From Porphyromonas sp. HMSC065F10 (GTDB lineage Bacteria > Bacteroidota > Bacteroidia > Bacteroidales > Porphyromonadaceae): a stretch of 41,262 bases of DNA. Made by a program: the position numbers and the translations under genes. Positions 9,376 through 17,218 of the stretch are shown here, in pieces (within the stretch, counting starts at the first letter, position 1; each line of letters opens with the position of its first letter). The notes below the pieces were generated by a model, which was not told where the DNA came from, searched no databases, and saw only the letters and a program-made list of their open reading frames with translations. The stretch lies in contig NZ_KV793730.1 of assembly GCF_001808555.1 (NCBI RefSeq), positions 65,654 to 106,915 on the forward strand. The letters are read 5' to 3'.

Positions 9376-12300
9376 TCAGAGTGTAAAGCGGATGGTCATC
9401 TCGATGGATCGCGCGTAAGGGTAGGAGAGCCCTCGCTCCCTACGGATGGTGGAGAAGTGGTAGAGGTCGTTGGCGAGTAGCTCGAGCCTCATATTCTTCA
9501 GACTAAAGTACTTCAGGTCTATCGGCTTGAAGTCGTACGCCAGTGAGACAGAGCTCAGGTCGAGGAAGTTATTGACTGCCACGAAGCGGCTCGTCTGCAT
9601 CGGCACGGAGGCATCGGCGATGTTCTTGTAGGAAGCATGATTTCCAGGCTGAGTCCAGCGGTCGGAGAAGACTCGCTGGTCGGCATTTTTCCTCGGGTCA
9701 GCTCCCTCAACACGACTGGCGAGCGTCAGGTTGTAGTCCATGGCACCGAGCTGGTAGCGCAGACCGGTGGTGAGGGTAAAGCCCTTGTAGGTGAGGTAAG
9801 AGCTGACCATACCGGAGGCGAGAGGGCTCGTGTCGCCAAAGGTGACCTTATCCCTCGGGTCGTAGTCAAAGGTATAGCTCCCGTCACGCTTGATATAGAT
9901 CTCCCGACCTGTCGCCGGGTCGATACCGGCGGAGGGGACCACCTTCAGCGTCGTGAGCGACTCTCCCTCCACGTAGATCGGCAGAGGCATACGGCTGTCC
10001 TTATCTGCGAGGCTCTTCTCATTCTGAGCCTTGAGCGCATCACTGATCTTGCGGATCCTATTCTTATTATAGGAGTAGGTCATGGCGACGGTCCAGTTCC
10101 AGTCCTTGGTCCTCACCGGCACGATCCGCGTGCTGAGCTCGATACCCTTATTCTCGATCTCTCCGACGTTCTCCTTAGCGGTTGCGACACCGACAGAGGG
10201 TGCCTTGGTGACATCGAGGAGGAGGTTGTCGGTGATCTTGAGGTAGAGATCGAGCGAGAGGTCCCATCGGTTGTCGAGGACATTGAGGTCGAGACCGATG
10301 TTATTATTCTGAGTCCGCTCCCAGCGCAGGTCAGGGTTCCCGATCGTGATCGGCACGGCGCCGGCACCCTTGATATACGTGAAGTCCTCACCGTAGCGGT
10401 AGGTGGTCAATGCCTGATAGGGGGAGAAGGAGACATTGCCCAGGTAACCGGTGCTGAATCGGAGCTTGAGGAGATTGACATTTAGGTCCTTCATAAAGGG
10501 CTCCTTGTGGATGTTCCATCCGATACCGGCACTCCAGAAGGGAGCGAAGCGGGAGTTTTTCCCGAAGAGAGAGGATCCCTCGTAGCGGTAGATGAGGTCG
10601 AGGAAGTACTTCTCCTTGTAGATCGCATTGAGGTTGGCAAAGAAGCCCACTCCGGCGATGATCCTATCCTCACTCACCGGATGACCACCGGCAGGGTAGC
10701 CGGAGGAGAAGCCGGGGTTGGGCAGTTTGTCTGAGTAGTACCCTACAGAGCTGTAGCGTGACATCTGGTAGGTGCGGTACTCGATGTTGCTCCCCGCCAT
10801 GGCGCTCAGGAAGAGGTCCTCGAGGACATTTTTATTGTACGACAGCATCAGCTTGCCTGAGAAGTCGCTCGACTTGGAGAAGGTCTCCGAGAGGCTTCCT
10901 CGCTGACTTAGCTTAGCCTTCTCGAGCTCCTTACCGGAGCGAGGGGAGACGAAGTTGATCCGCTCCGACTTCCCTCTCTGGAGAGTGGCGTCGGCATCGA
11001 TGCGGAAGTCTGCCAGCCACATACGGAAGGTGAGGGTGTCGAAGAAGTCAAAGTCGCTCGACCGACTAACGTTGCCTGCTGTCGCCTCGTAGAGCGGGTT
11101 GATCAGCTTGTGAGTCAGCAGGTGGCGGAGGTTGCCGTCCTTGTCGTAGGGGCTGTCGTAGGGATTGGCATCGACGAAGCTCTTGAAGTCTCCGTAGGGA
11201 GAGTCCTGACCATTGACGAAGCTCACGCGAGCGAGGTTGGAGATGAAGAAGAGCTCGTCCTTGCTGTAGGAGAGCTTGAAGGTCGTATTGAGGCGATCCC
11301 GACCGGAGCCGCGCATGACTCCCTGATCCTTGCCGTACCGAAGTCCGAGGCTGTAGCGGGCATAGTTGTCCCCTCCGTCGATATTGATGTTATGGTTCTG
11401 AGACAGCCCGATGCGAAGTGGCTTGGCCATCCAGTCGGTATTGACCCCGCGGGCGATCTGCTCTCGGATGGCGGCATACTCCAGCTCCTTCCTGTACCGC
11501 TCCTCGGGATTGTCGTCCGAGAAGACCCCCGCAAGGCGCTCATACTCCAGCTTCTGCTCCGCATCCAGCAGGTGGTAGTCGGAGAGGTCCGGTATGGAGC
11601 TGCGGATGGTCCCATTGTACCTCAGCTTGAGCTTGCCGCCCTCCATCGGGCGTGTCGTGATGACGACGACACCGGCAGAGCCCTTAGCTCCGTAGAGTGC
11701 GGTGGCGGAGGCATCGCGGAGGACGGTGACGGACTGGATGTCATTCATATCCATATCGAAGACGAAGTCCGAGGTGACGATCGACCCATCGACCACGAAG
11801 ACCGGCATATTGGCCTTGCCCTCAAAGGTGGCGCGCCCGCGGATATTCAGCTCCGGCTTGGCATTGGGGTTGGAGCCCATCAGGGAGTTGTCTATCGAGA
11901 CGACACCGGGGACGAAGGCCTCAATGCCCTGCATGATGCTCTGGGTCCCCATAGCCATCATCTTCTCCTTATCGATCGTGGTGGAGGAGCCGGTGAAGCT
12001 ATTCTTGCTCTTGGTCTGAAATCCGGTCACCACCACCTCCTCGAGGAGCTCGGTGTCTTCCTTCATCACCACGGTGATGTTGTCCCCCGCCTTGACCTTC
12101 ACTTCCTGGGTCTTGAAGCTGATGTAGGAGAAGACCAGGGTGGCAGTGCGGGACTTGATATTGATCTCAAACTTTCCCTCTCCATTGGTGCCGAAGGCTC
12201 CCTCCTGTCCCTTGATGTGGATCCCGACGCCGGGCAGTGTCTCACCGGTGGCATCCTTTACCACACCGGTGACGATAAACTTCTCTGCCTGGACCTCGCT

Positions 12301-12420
12301 GCCGGGCGCTGAGGTCTCTGCCACCTCCGCTCGCAGAGGAGTGCTGCCGAGCATCAGGGTGGCACAGAGAACTGATAGAGCCAGCGCTAAGTGGGCTGTC
12401 TCTCTGAGTGAATGGGTCAT
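9376..12420 (-). CDS. SusC/RagA family TonB-linked outer membrane transporter
   Basis: The 1014-residue protein starts with a signal peptide, then a carboxypeptidase-regulatory-like domain (about 48-130, GVVKDATGETLPGVGIHIKG). Next are the TonB-box-like EEVVVTGFQ, a plug domain (about 140-250, PVFVVDG and LRDASATALYGAKGSAGVV) and a long beta-barrel ending in SIEMTIRFTL. This is the full SusC/RagA architecture and a normal length. It imports a ligand captured by the partner SusD, powered by TonB. It is the first gene of the operon. No TAnnTTTG motif is evident in the 132 bp upstream, so it may be read from the SPOR gene promoter through the hairpin at 12477-12519, or from an alternative sigma factor. 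Confidence 0.95.
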   Translation of the reverse strand: MTHSLRETAHLALALSVLCATLMLGSTPLRAEVAETSAPGSEVQAEKFIVTGVVKDATGETLPGVGIHIKGQEGAFGTNGEGKFEINIKSRTATLVFSYISFKTQEVKVKAGDNITVVMKEDTELLEEVVVTGFQTKSKNSFTGSSTTIDKEKMMAMGTQSIMQGIEAFVPGVVSIDNSLMGSNPNAKPELNIRGRATFEGKANMPVFVVDGSIVTSDFVFDMDMNDIQSVTVLRDASATALYGAKGSAGVVVITTRPMEGGKLKLRYNGTIRSSIPDLSDYHLLDAEQKLEYERLAGVFSDDNPEERYRKELEYAAIREQIARGVNTDWMAKPLRIGLSQNHNINIDGGDNYARYSLGLRYGKDQGVMRGSGRDRLNTTFKLSYSKDELFFISNLARVSFVNGQDSPYGDFKSFVDANPYDSPYDKDGNLRHLLTHKLINPLYEATAGNVSRSSDFDFFDTLTFRMWLADFRIDADATLQRGKSERINFVSPRSGKELEKAKLSQRGSLSETFSKSSDFSGKLMLSYNKNVLEDLFLSAMAGSNIEYRTYQMSRYSSVGYYSDKLPNPGFSSGYPAGGHPVSEDRIIAGVGFFANLNAIYKEKYFLDLIYRYEGSSLFGKNSRFAPFWSAGIGWNIHKEPFMKDLNVNLLKLRFSTGYLGNVSFSPYQALTTYRYGEDFTYIKGAGAVPITIGNPDLRWERTQNNNIGLDLNVLDNRWDLSLDLYLKITDNLLLDVTKAPSVGVATAKENVGEIENKGIELSTRIVPVRTKDWNWTVAMTYSYNKNRIRKISDALKAQNEKSLADKDSRMPLPIYVEGESLTTLKVVPSAGIDPATGREIYIKRDGSYTFDYDPRDKVTFGDTSPLASGMVSSYLTYKGFTLTTGLRYQLGAMDYNLTLASRVEGADPRKNADQRVFSDRWTQPGNHASYKNIADASVPMQTSRFVAVNNFLDLSSVSLAYDFKPIDLKYFSLKNMRLELLANDLYHFSTIRRERGLSYPYARSIEMTIRFTL

Positions 12421-12476
12421 ATCTCTATTACGTTGGTGACTGTATGGGTGTGAGTAGACGGGTGATGAGTAAGCGA

Positions 12477-12519
12477 AGCGGGGAAGCGTCTCAGGTCGGT
12501 CCTATGACGCTTCCCCGCT
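12477..12519 (-). terminator. Perfect 14-bp hairpin between SPOR gene and susC
   Basis: AGCGGGGAAGCGTC (477-490) pairs perfectly with GACGCTTCCCCGCT (506-519) around a 15-nt loop. It lies 34 bp past the SPOR gene stop and 57 bp before the susC start, both minus strand. The sequence after the stem is not T-rich, so it may be a terminator, an attenuator, or an mRNA stability element separating the two units. Confidence 0.65.
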
Positions 12520-12552
12520 ATTGCTGTGGTCCTACTCTACTGAAGCAGCAGA

Positions 12553-13029
12553 TCAGTAGGTGCGACGGACGATCCAGGCGTCGCTGAAGGCGGGCGCATA
12601 CTTCCGCATGATCGCATCGCGCGAGCGGACGGCGGCCTCCTTGGTGTCGTGACCGGTGACGAGGACACGATACATACCGGACTCGTTCTGAGCCAGGATC
12701 GCCTCGCTATATCCCTCACTGATCATACGCTCGCGGAGTGAGCGGGCGTTGGTGATGTTCTTGAAGCTGCCGATGCAGACGCTGAAGGTGCGGATGCCAT
12801 TAGGGGCACTCTCGCCCTCGGGGACGGAGAGCCTCTCCTCCCGGACGTCCGAGTTGTCGGCTACGACGATCGGCTCCTCCTGAGGATAGGTGCTCTGCTG
12901 GGCTACCTCACGTTGTTTCGCCTTCTCATACATAGAGCGGTAAGCGCTCTTCTTGGGCTTGCAGGAGGTCATGCAACTGCCGACGAGTAGGAGTCCGAGG
13001 GCTGCTACGAGTACATTCTTTTTCATCAT
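12553..13029 (-). CDS. SPOR domain lipoprotein
   Basis: The 158-residue product has a lipobox CMTSC (Cys23), a basic/polar linker (about 30-75), and a C-terminal SPOR domain (about 80-158). Visible in it are FSVCIGSFKN, ARSLRERM, MYRVLVTG and the repeated A..SRDAIM half-motif. SPOR domains bind denuded septal peptidoglycan, so a role in cell division or envelope maintenance is likely. It may start at either of the first two Met codons. It diverges from rpoD across a region of three 22-bp-spaced near-palindromes. Confidence 0.85.
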   Translation of the reverse strand: MMKKNVLVAALGLLLVGSCMTSCKPKKSAYRSMYEKAKQREVAQQSTYPQEEPIVVADNSDVREERLSVPEGESAPNGIRTFSVCIGSFKNITNARSLRERMISEGYSEAILAQNESGMYRVLVTGHDTKEAAVRSRDAIMRKYAPAFSDAWIVRRTY

Positions 13030-13071
13030 AATTCTTATTTCTCTCTATTACTTTGTTCCTTAAGCTGTCTA

Positions 13072-13103
13072 CAAATGTACCTATTCTTAGGAAAGTTCAC
13101 CAA
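13072..13103 (-). promoter_or_regulatory. Promoter of the SPOR lipoprotein gene
   Basis: On the minus strand TACATTTG (13079-13072) matches the Bacteroidota -7 consensus TAnnTTTG. An upstream TTG (13103-13101) lies 21 bp away as a -33 element. The predicted start of transcription is about 35-40 bp before the gene's ATG at 13029. Confidence 0.6.
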
Positions 13104-13128
13104 TTATTTTAGCTTCACTCGGTCTTTT

Positions 13129-13188
13129 CTAATACCGATATTAGAGAAATCTAATACCGATATTAGTCGTCACTAATACCGATATTAG
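13129..13188. repeat. Three 16-bp near-palindromes at 22-bp pitch
   Basis: CTAATACCGATATTAG occurs three times without mismatch at 13129-13144, 13151-13166 and 13173-13188. The start-to-start distance is exactly 22 bp, with 6-bp spacers that differ. Each copy is CTAATA and TATTAG around CCGA. It lies between the divergent SPOR and rpoD promoters, 25 bp upstream of the SPOR -33 element and 52 bp upstream of the rpoD -33 candidate. The pitch puts copies on the same DNA face, as for a cooperatively bound regulator. Confidence 0.8.
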
Positions 13189-13240
13189 TCCGAGGGCTGA
13201 TCCTATGGGCGCTTCTCTGAGGGAGGGCTGTTTTGGCTTA

Positions 13241-13269
13241 TTTGGGAATTAAAACAATTGGTATCTTTG
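13241..13269 (+). promoter_or_regulatory. rpoD promoter
   Basis: TATCTTTG (13262-13269) matches the -7 consensus TAnnTTTG exactly. A TTTG (13241-13244) lies 17 bp upstream, slightly closer than the usual spacing of about 19 bp. Transcription would start about 40-45 bp before the chosen rpoD ATG at 13319. Confidence 0.65.
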
Positions 13270-13318
13270 CCGTTACCAATGGCAGAGCCATGGCTTGCTT
13301 TCACACTACTACTTACGC

Positions 13319-14191
13319 ATGAGACAGCTTAAGATCCAAAAGTCTATCACTAACCGCAACTCTGATTCTTTGGAGCGGTACCTTACTGAAATCGGTCGGG
13401 AGAAGTTGATCACCCCGGACGAGGAGGTGCAGTTGGCCCAGCTTATTCATCGAGGTGGGCGAGAGGGGAGTCGTGCACTGGATAAGCTAGTGAGGGCTAA
13501 CCTCCGCTTTGTCGTGTCTGTCGCTAAGCAGTATCAAAATCAAGGGATGGAGCTGCCGGACCTCATCAATGAGGGCAATATCGGTCTCATCAAGGCTGCA
13601 GAGAAGTTTGATGAGACCAAGGGCTTCAAGTTCATCTCCTACGCCGTCTGGTGGATCCGCCAGAGTATCCTCTCGGCTCTTGCCGAGCAGTCGAGGATGG
13701 TACGCATCCCTCAGAATCAGGTCGGTAACCTCTCCAAGGTGATCAAAGCGCGTAATGCCTTTGAGGCAGATAATCAGCGCAAGCCATCCGTCTCTGAGCT
13801 GGCTGCCGCCACCGGGATGGATGAGGATAAGATCCGGGAGGTACTGGAGCTGGATAGCCGCGATGTCAGCGTGGATGCCCCCTTTGAGCAGGGCGAGACC
13901 AGCAGCCTGCTCGACGTGCTGCCGGATGATGACTCACCTGTGGCCGACCACTCGCTGATGCATGAGTCACTGGCGACAGAGATAGAGAGCGCCCTCACCA
14001 TGATCCCCGATAGGGAGGCTGAGGTGCTGAAGATGTTCTTCGGACTTGCCGGTCAGACCGAGATGACCCTCGAGGAGATCGGCATGAGGCTCAATGTCTC
14101 ACGCGAGCGTGCTCGGCAGATCAAGGAAAAAGGCCTCCGGCACCTACGTGAGGCCAGTGAGGAAACTCACCTTAAGACCTACTTGGGTTGA
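13319..14191 (+). CDS. rpoD: RNA polymerase primary sigma factor (RpoD/SigA)
   Basis: This is the housekeeping sigma-70. The start at 13319 (MRQLKIQKSITNR) is chosen because Bacteroidota RpoD proteins begin this way; an in-frame ATG eight codons earlier (13295) is less likely. The product is 290 residues. Region 1.2 is followed by region 2 (NLRFVVSVAKQYQNQG through [15 protein letters not shown]), region 3 (about 135-210), and region 4.2 with the HTH LEEIGMRLNVSRERARQIKEKG. The N-terminal region 1.1 of proteobacterial RpoD is absent, as usual in this phylum. A paralogue follows in tandem. Confidence 0.95.
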   Translation: MRQLKIQKSITNRNSDSLERYLTEIGREKLITPDEEVQLAQLIHRGGREGSRALDKLVRANLRFVVSVAKQYQNQGMELPDLINEGNIGLIKAAEKFDETKGFKFISYAVWWIRQSILSALAEQSRMVRIPQNQVGNLSKVIKARNAFEADNQRKPSVSELAAATGMDEDKIREVLELDSRDVSVDAPFEQGETSSLLDVLPDDDSPVADHSLMHESLATEIESALTMIPDREAEVLKMFFGLAGQTEMTLEEIGMRLNVSRERARQIKEKGLRHLREASEETHLKTYLG

Positions 14192-14321
14192 AGCCTGTCT
14201 GCACCATTGCCAATCTTTCGGAGCCTACTCCGGTGAGCCTGCCTCAAGGCTTAGGATGGTGAGAAAATATGTCAGCACAAGAGCTTTGGCGCACTATTTG
14301 ACGAGACTTAGTGTGTGGAGA

Positions 14322-14721
14322 GATGTAGATAACACCGGGAGAATGAGTCGATAATGAGACATCTTAAGATACAAAAGCCCATAACCAGCCGTGACGATGC
14401 GGTCATAAATCGTTACATGAAGGAGGTGGCTAAGGAGGAGATGATCACCGCTGACAAGGAGGCTGAGCTCGCAATGCGGATCCAGCGCCACGATGAACAC
14501 TCTCATGAGGCTGTGGATAAGGATGTAGATAACACTGGGAGAATGAGTCGATAATGAGACAGCTTAAGATAGAAAAGTCCATAACGAGCCGTGACGATGC
14601 GGTCATGAATCGTTACATGAAGGAGGTGGCCAAGGAAGAAATGATCACTGCCGATGAGGAGGCTGAGCTCGCGATGCGGATTCAGCGCCACGATGAGCAC
14701 TCTCACGAGGCTGTCGATAAG
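14322..14721 (+). repeat. Exact-period 200-bp tandem duplication
   Basis: Bases 14322-14521 and 14522-14721 are two copies of one 200-bp unit. By my count they differ at 18 positions (91% identity) with no indels. Each copy has a 32-bp leader (GATGTAGATAACAC...) ending TAATG, then the first 56 codons of the sigma paralogue. The second copy continues into the complete gene; the first is cut off. Within the coding part I count 5 replacement and 12 silent differences. Confidence 0.92.
14354..14554 (+). CDS. Mini-sigma ORF: N-terminal fragment of the sigma paralogue
   Basis: A 66-codon ORF starts with MRHLKIQKPITSRDD and matches residues 1-56 of the following sigma factor (five replacements), then ends with ten residues (DVDNTGRMSR) read from the duplicated leader. 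Its TAA overlaps the ATG of the full sigma gene as TAATG, so translation would be coupled. It carries only sigma region 1.2 and the start of region 2, without the -10 or -35 reading domains. It could be a remnant, a coupling leader, or a small competitor for core polymerase. The excess of silent over replacement changes is unlike a neutral pseudogene, although both copies may have diverged as full genes first. Confidence 0.5.
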   Translation: MRHLKIQKPITSRDDAVINRYMKEVAKEEMITADKEAELAMRIQRHDEHSHEAVDKDVDNTGRMSR

Positions 14722-15426
14722 CTGGTCCGGGCTAACCTTCGCTTCGTCATCAGTGTGGCTAAGCAATACCAGGATCTTGGCTTGCCTCTCATTGACCTAA
14801 TCAACGAAGGGAACCTGGGTATGATCCGCGCCGCACAGGGCTTTGATGGGTCGAGGGGCTTTAAGTTCATCACCTATGCTGTCTGGTGGATCCGCCAGAG
14901 CATCCTCAAGGCTCTCGGAGACCAAGGGCGCATCGTACGACTGCCCCAAAACCAGGTAGGCAATGTCACCAAGCTGAAGAACGCCCGCGATCGATTTGAG
15001 CAGATCCACCAGCGTCAGCCCTCTCCCGAGGAGCTCGCTGACGAGCTGGATATGGACCTGGATAAGGTGATCGACATCATCCAGATAGACAAGGGAGAGA
15101 TCAGTGTGGACAAGACCTTTGAGGAGGGGGAGACCAATACCCTCCTCGATGTGATGACCGATGATGATGCCCCCGAGGTTGATCATCGGCTCATCAACGA
15201 GTCACTCTCCGATGAGATCAGTGTGGCGATGAATTGTCTCAATGAGCGTGAGCGCTTCGTGCTGGTGCACACCTTCGGTCTCGGAGGGCAACCGGAGATG
15301 AGCCTGGATGAGATCGGAGCAGCCATTGACCTCAGCCGGGAGCGAGTACGCCAGATACGTGAGAAGGCCATCCGTCAGCTCCGCACTGACTGCGACAAGA
15401 CCAATCTCAGGAGTTACTTAGGCTGA
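14554..15426 (+). CDS. Second RpoD-like sigma-70 factor
   Basis: The 290-residue protein has the complete primary-sigma layout. Region 2 runs from [16 protein letters not shown] to [15 protein letters not shown] with the conserved WWIRQSI helix, then RLPQNQVGN and region 3. Region 4 ends with [22 protein letters not shown]. It is clearly homologous to the upstream rpoD (shared MRQLKI start and YLG end) but diverged in regions 1.2, 3 and 4, e.g. [15 protein letters not shown] against LTEIGREKLITPDEE. It is probably a group-2 alternative primary-like sigma. No consensus promoter was found between the two genes, so co-transcription with rpoD is possible. The start is fixed by TAATG overlap with the mini-sigma ORF. 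Confidence 0.9.
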   Translation: MRQLKIEKSITSRDDAVMNRYMKEVAKEEMITADEEAELAMRIQRHDEHSHEAVDKLVRANLRFVISVAKQYQDLGLPLIDLINEGNLGMIRAAQGFDGSRGFKFITYAVWWIRQSILKALGDQGRIVRLPQNQVGNVTKLKNARDRFEQIHQRQPSPEELADELDMDLDKVIDIIQIDKGEISVDKTFEEGETNTLLDVMTDDDAPEVDHRLINESLSDEISVAMNCLNERERFVLVHTFGLGGQPEMSLDEIGAAIDLSRERVRQIREKAIRQLRTDCDKTNLRSYLG

Positions 15427-15429
15427 CAG

Positions 15430-15449
15430 CCGGCAAATCTTCTTGCCGG
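15430..15449 (+). terminator. Hairpin after the sigma gene
   Basis: CCGGCAA (15430-15436) pairs with TTGCCGG (15443-15449) around a 6-nt loop, starting 3 bp after the sigma stop codon. No T-run follows. The right arm contains the TTG used as the -33 element of the tRNA promoter, so one sequence may serve both functions. Confidence 0.55.
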
Positions 15450-15472
15450 ATAGATAATATTTCGTACCTTTG
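15443..15472 (+). promoter_or_regulatory. tRNA-Ser promoter
   Basis: TTG (15443-15445), 19 bp, then TACCTTTG (15465-15472): this matches the Bacteroidota -33/-7 consensus and spacing. The tRNA begins 32 bp downstream. Confidence 0.8.
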
Positions 15473-15504
15473 CGCCACGCTTGAGGGGGCGAGGGATACA
15501 TACT

Positions 15505-15589
15505 GGAGAGGTGGCAGAGTGGTCGATTGCGGCGGTCTTGAAAACCGTTGAAGTGCGAGCTTCCGGGGGTTCGAATCCCTCTCTCTCCG
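15505..15589 (+). tRNA. tRNA-Ser (anticodon TGA)
   Basis: The acceptor stem GGAGAGG (505-511) pairs with TCTCTCC (582-588) with one G-U, and the discriminator is G. The anticodon loop CTTGAAA (537-543) gives TGA at 539-541 on a 5-bp stem. A long class II variable arm (GAAG/CTTC stem) and a T loop TTCGAAT complete a serine tRNA. CCA is not encoded. The integrated conjugative element begins just downstream, so the 3' end may be its attachment site. Confidence 0.95.
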
Positions 15590-15637
15590 CTTTAAGTACT
15601 CTGACAGCACCGCCAGAGAGCACTACTGAAAAAGTAT

Positions 15638-15677
15638 AAGTATCGTAATTCCAACGAGTTACGATACTTTTGTTTTA
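15638..15677 (+). terminator. Intrinsic terminator
   Basis: AAGTATCGTAA (638-648) pairs with TTACGATACTT (659-669), an 11-bp stem with a 10-nt loop, followed by TTGTTTT. It is well placed to end the tRNA-Ser transcript. It may belong to the ICE end rather than to the backbone. Confidence 0.75.
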
Positions 15678-15738
15678 TAGTCCTCTACCTCTTCAGAGTA
15701 GTTACAGAGATAGCCGAAACGCCCAAAATACTCTCCAA

Positions 15739-15932
15739 TGGCTACAATCTGGCTACACTTTTTTCTCGCAAAAAATAATTGTAGCCAAGAGTACGTAGAG
15801 AGTCTGTTTAGAGTACTTGTACATTGCTGTAGTTCAAACAATTATGTGCAACTTTGTAGGCGAGTTGTAGAGAGTTATTAGCACCGTAAATGTGTAGCTT
15901 TTCCGGTCGCAAACTTTCTATGCTTGGCTACA
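15739..15932. other. Integrase arm-type sites (TGGCTACA repeats)
   Basis: TGGCTACA occurs as direct copies at 15739-15746, 15750-15757 and 15925-15932, and inverted (TGTAGCCA) at 15780-15787. Four copies of one octamer in 194 bp next to the integrase gene and the tRNA-proximal end are what an att arm region looks like. Otherwise 15593-15949 holds only the terminator and no gene. Confidence 0.55.
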
Positions 15933-15949
15933 ATAAAAACAGACAATGT

Positions 15950-17191
15950 ATGCAATCAATTTTCAGAACAGCATTCTACCTTCGTAGCAACTATGTGAAC
16001 AAGGAAGGAAAAACGCCAGTAATGCTACGCATCTATCTCAACAATGAGCGGATGTCTCTAGGCTCCACTGGCATCACCATCGTGCAGTCTCAATGGGATC
16101 GCGAAAAAGAGCGAGTAAAAGGGCGTCACACCGAAGCTCTGAATACGAACTTGCAATTGGATAACATCCAAAGTGGTTTACAAGCCATCTTTCGCAAGTT
16201 AGAAATGACTGATGAGCTTTCGTTAGAGCGTATCAAGTCAGAACATCTTGGCAAAAAACAAGATATAGATACCCTCATGCAACTCTTCGACAAACACAAT
16301 GAAGATGTTGCAGCTCGAGTTGGCATCTCAGTCTCTGCGCCCACTCTTCAAAAGTATAAGGTCTGCAAAAGACGCTTTTCTGAGTTCCTAAAAGATAAAC
16401 TCAGACGTAGAGACCTCAAGCTCACGGAGCTAACCTATATGATTATACATGATTTTGACCTATACCTACGCACAGTGGTGGGGCAAAATCCTAATACAGC
16501 CACCAAGACGATGAAGACCTTCAAGACTGTCGTCATTTTGGGGCAAAAGTTGGGCGTACTACACCACGACCCATTTGTCAACTTCCGATTTCACTTAGAG
16601 CCAGTGAATCGGGGGTTCTTGACTGATGAAGAGGTCTTACAGATTGTCAACAAGGAGTTGAATATCCCGAGATTGGAGCTGGTACGAGACATCTTCATCT
16701 TTTCCTGCTTTACAGGTTTAGCTTACATTGATGTGGCTAATCTTACACCCGACAATGTCGTGATGCTTGGTGGCAAAGAGTGGATTATGACTAAGCGACA
16801 GAAGACAAGCGTGGAGACCAATGTGCTGCTCCTCGACATCCCTAAGCGCATCATCAGTAAATATAGCCACCAAACTTATCGTGATGGCAAGCTCTTTCCT
16901 ATCCTTAGCAATCAGAAGACCAATTCATACCTCAAAGAGATTGCAGATATATGTGGTATCAAGAAGAACTTGACTTTCCACCTAGCTCGACATACTTTTG
17001 CGACAATGTCACTGAGCAAGGGTGTTCCAATAGAGAGTGTCTCTAAAATGCTGGGGCATACCAATATCCGAACAACGCAAATCTATGCCCGGATTACCAA
17101 TAAGAAGATTGAACATGACATGGAGCAGTTTGCTGACAAGCTAGGCAAGTTCAATACGGCTATGGGTATCGGGGAGAATAGCTGCCAATAA
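15950..17191 (+). CDS. int: Tyrosine recombinase / ICE integrase
   Basis: The start at 15950 (MQSIFRTAFYLRSNYVNKEG) is chosen because Bacteroidota integrases of this group begin so; the frame is open 20 codons further upstream. The 413-residue protein has the arm-binding N-terminus (about 1-95), a SAM-like core-binding domain (about 110-205) and the catalytic domain. The HLARHTFAT box (HxxR) and LGHTNIRTTQIYARI with the nucleophile Tyr are present. The first catalytic Arg is replaced: the motif reads FTGLAYIDV, as in IntDOT, which also lacks that Arg. It catalyses excision and integration of the ICE. Confidence 0.93.
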   Translation: MQSIFRTAFYLRSNYVNKEGKTPVMLRIYLNNERMSLGSTGITIVQSQWDREKERVKGRHTEALNTNLQLDNIQSGLQAIFRKLEMTDELSLERIKSEHLGKKQDIDTLMQLFDKHNEDVAARVGISVSAPTLQKYKVCKRRFSEFLKDKLRRRDLKLTELTYMIIHDFDLYLRTVVGQNPNTATKTMKTFKTVVILGQKLGVLHHDPFVNFRFHLEPVNRGFLTDEEVLQIVNKELNIPRLELVRDIFIFSCFTGLAYIDVANLTPDNVVMLGGKEWIMTKRQKTSVETNVLLLDIPKRIISKYSHQTYRDGKLFPILSNQKTNSYLKEIADICGIKKNLTFHLARHTFATMSLSKGVPIESVSKMLGHTNIRTTQIYARITNKKIEHDMEQFADKLGKFNTAMGIGENSCQ

Positions 17192-17218
17192 GTGCAACCA
17201 TTAAAACCAAATAAGAAG

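Noticed and set aside
11110-12312. A 400-codon plus-strand frame opposite susC
   Set aside because: Same cause: composition shadow, His/Asp/Gly-rich and domainless, while the minus strand carries an unmistakable SusC protein.
14094-14354. An 86-codon frame overlapping the end of rpoD and sharing the DVDNTGRMSR tail
   Set aside because: It starts inside rpoD in another frame; the shared tail is just the duplicated leader read through.
15407-15623. Minus-strand frames over the tRNA region (RRERDSNPR-type peptides)
   Set aside because: This is the familiar false translation of a tRNA-Ser gene.
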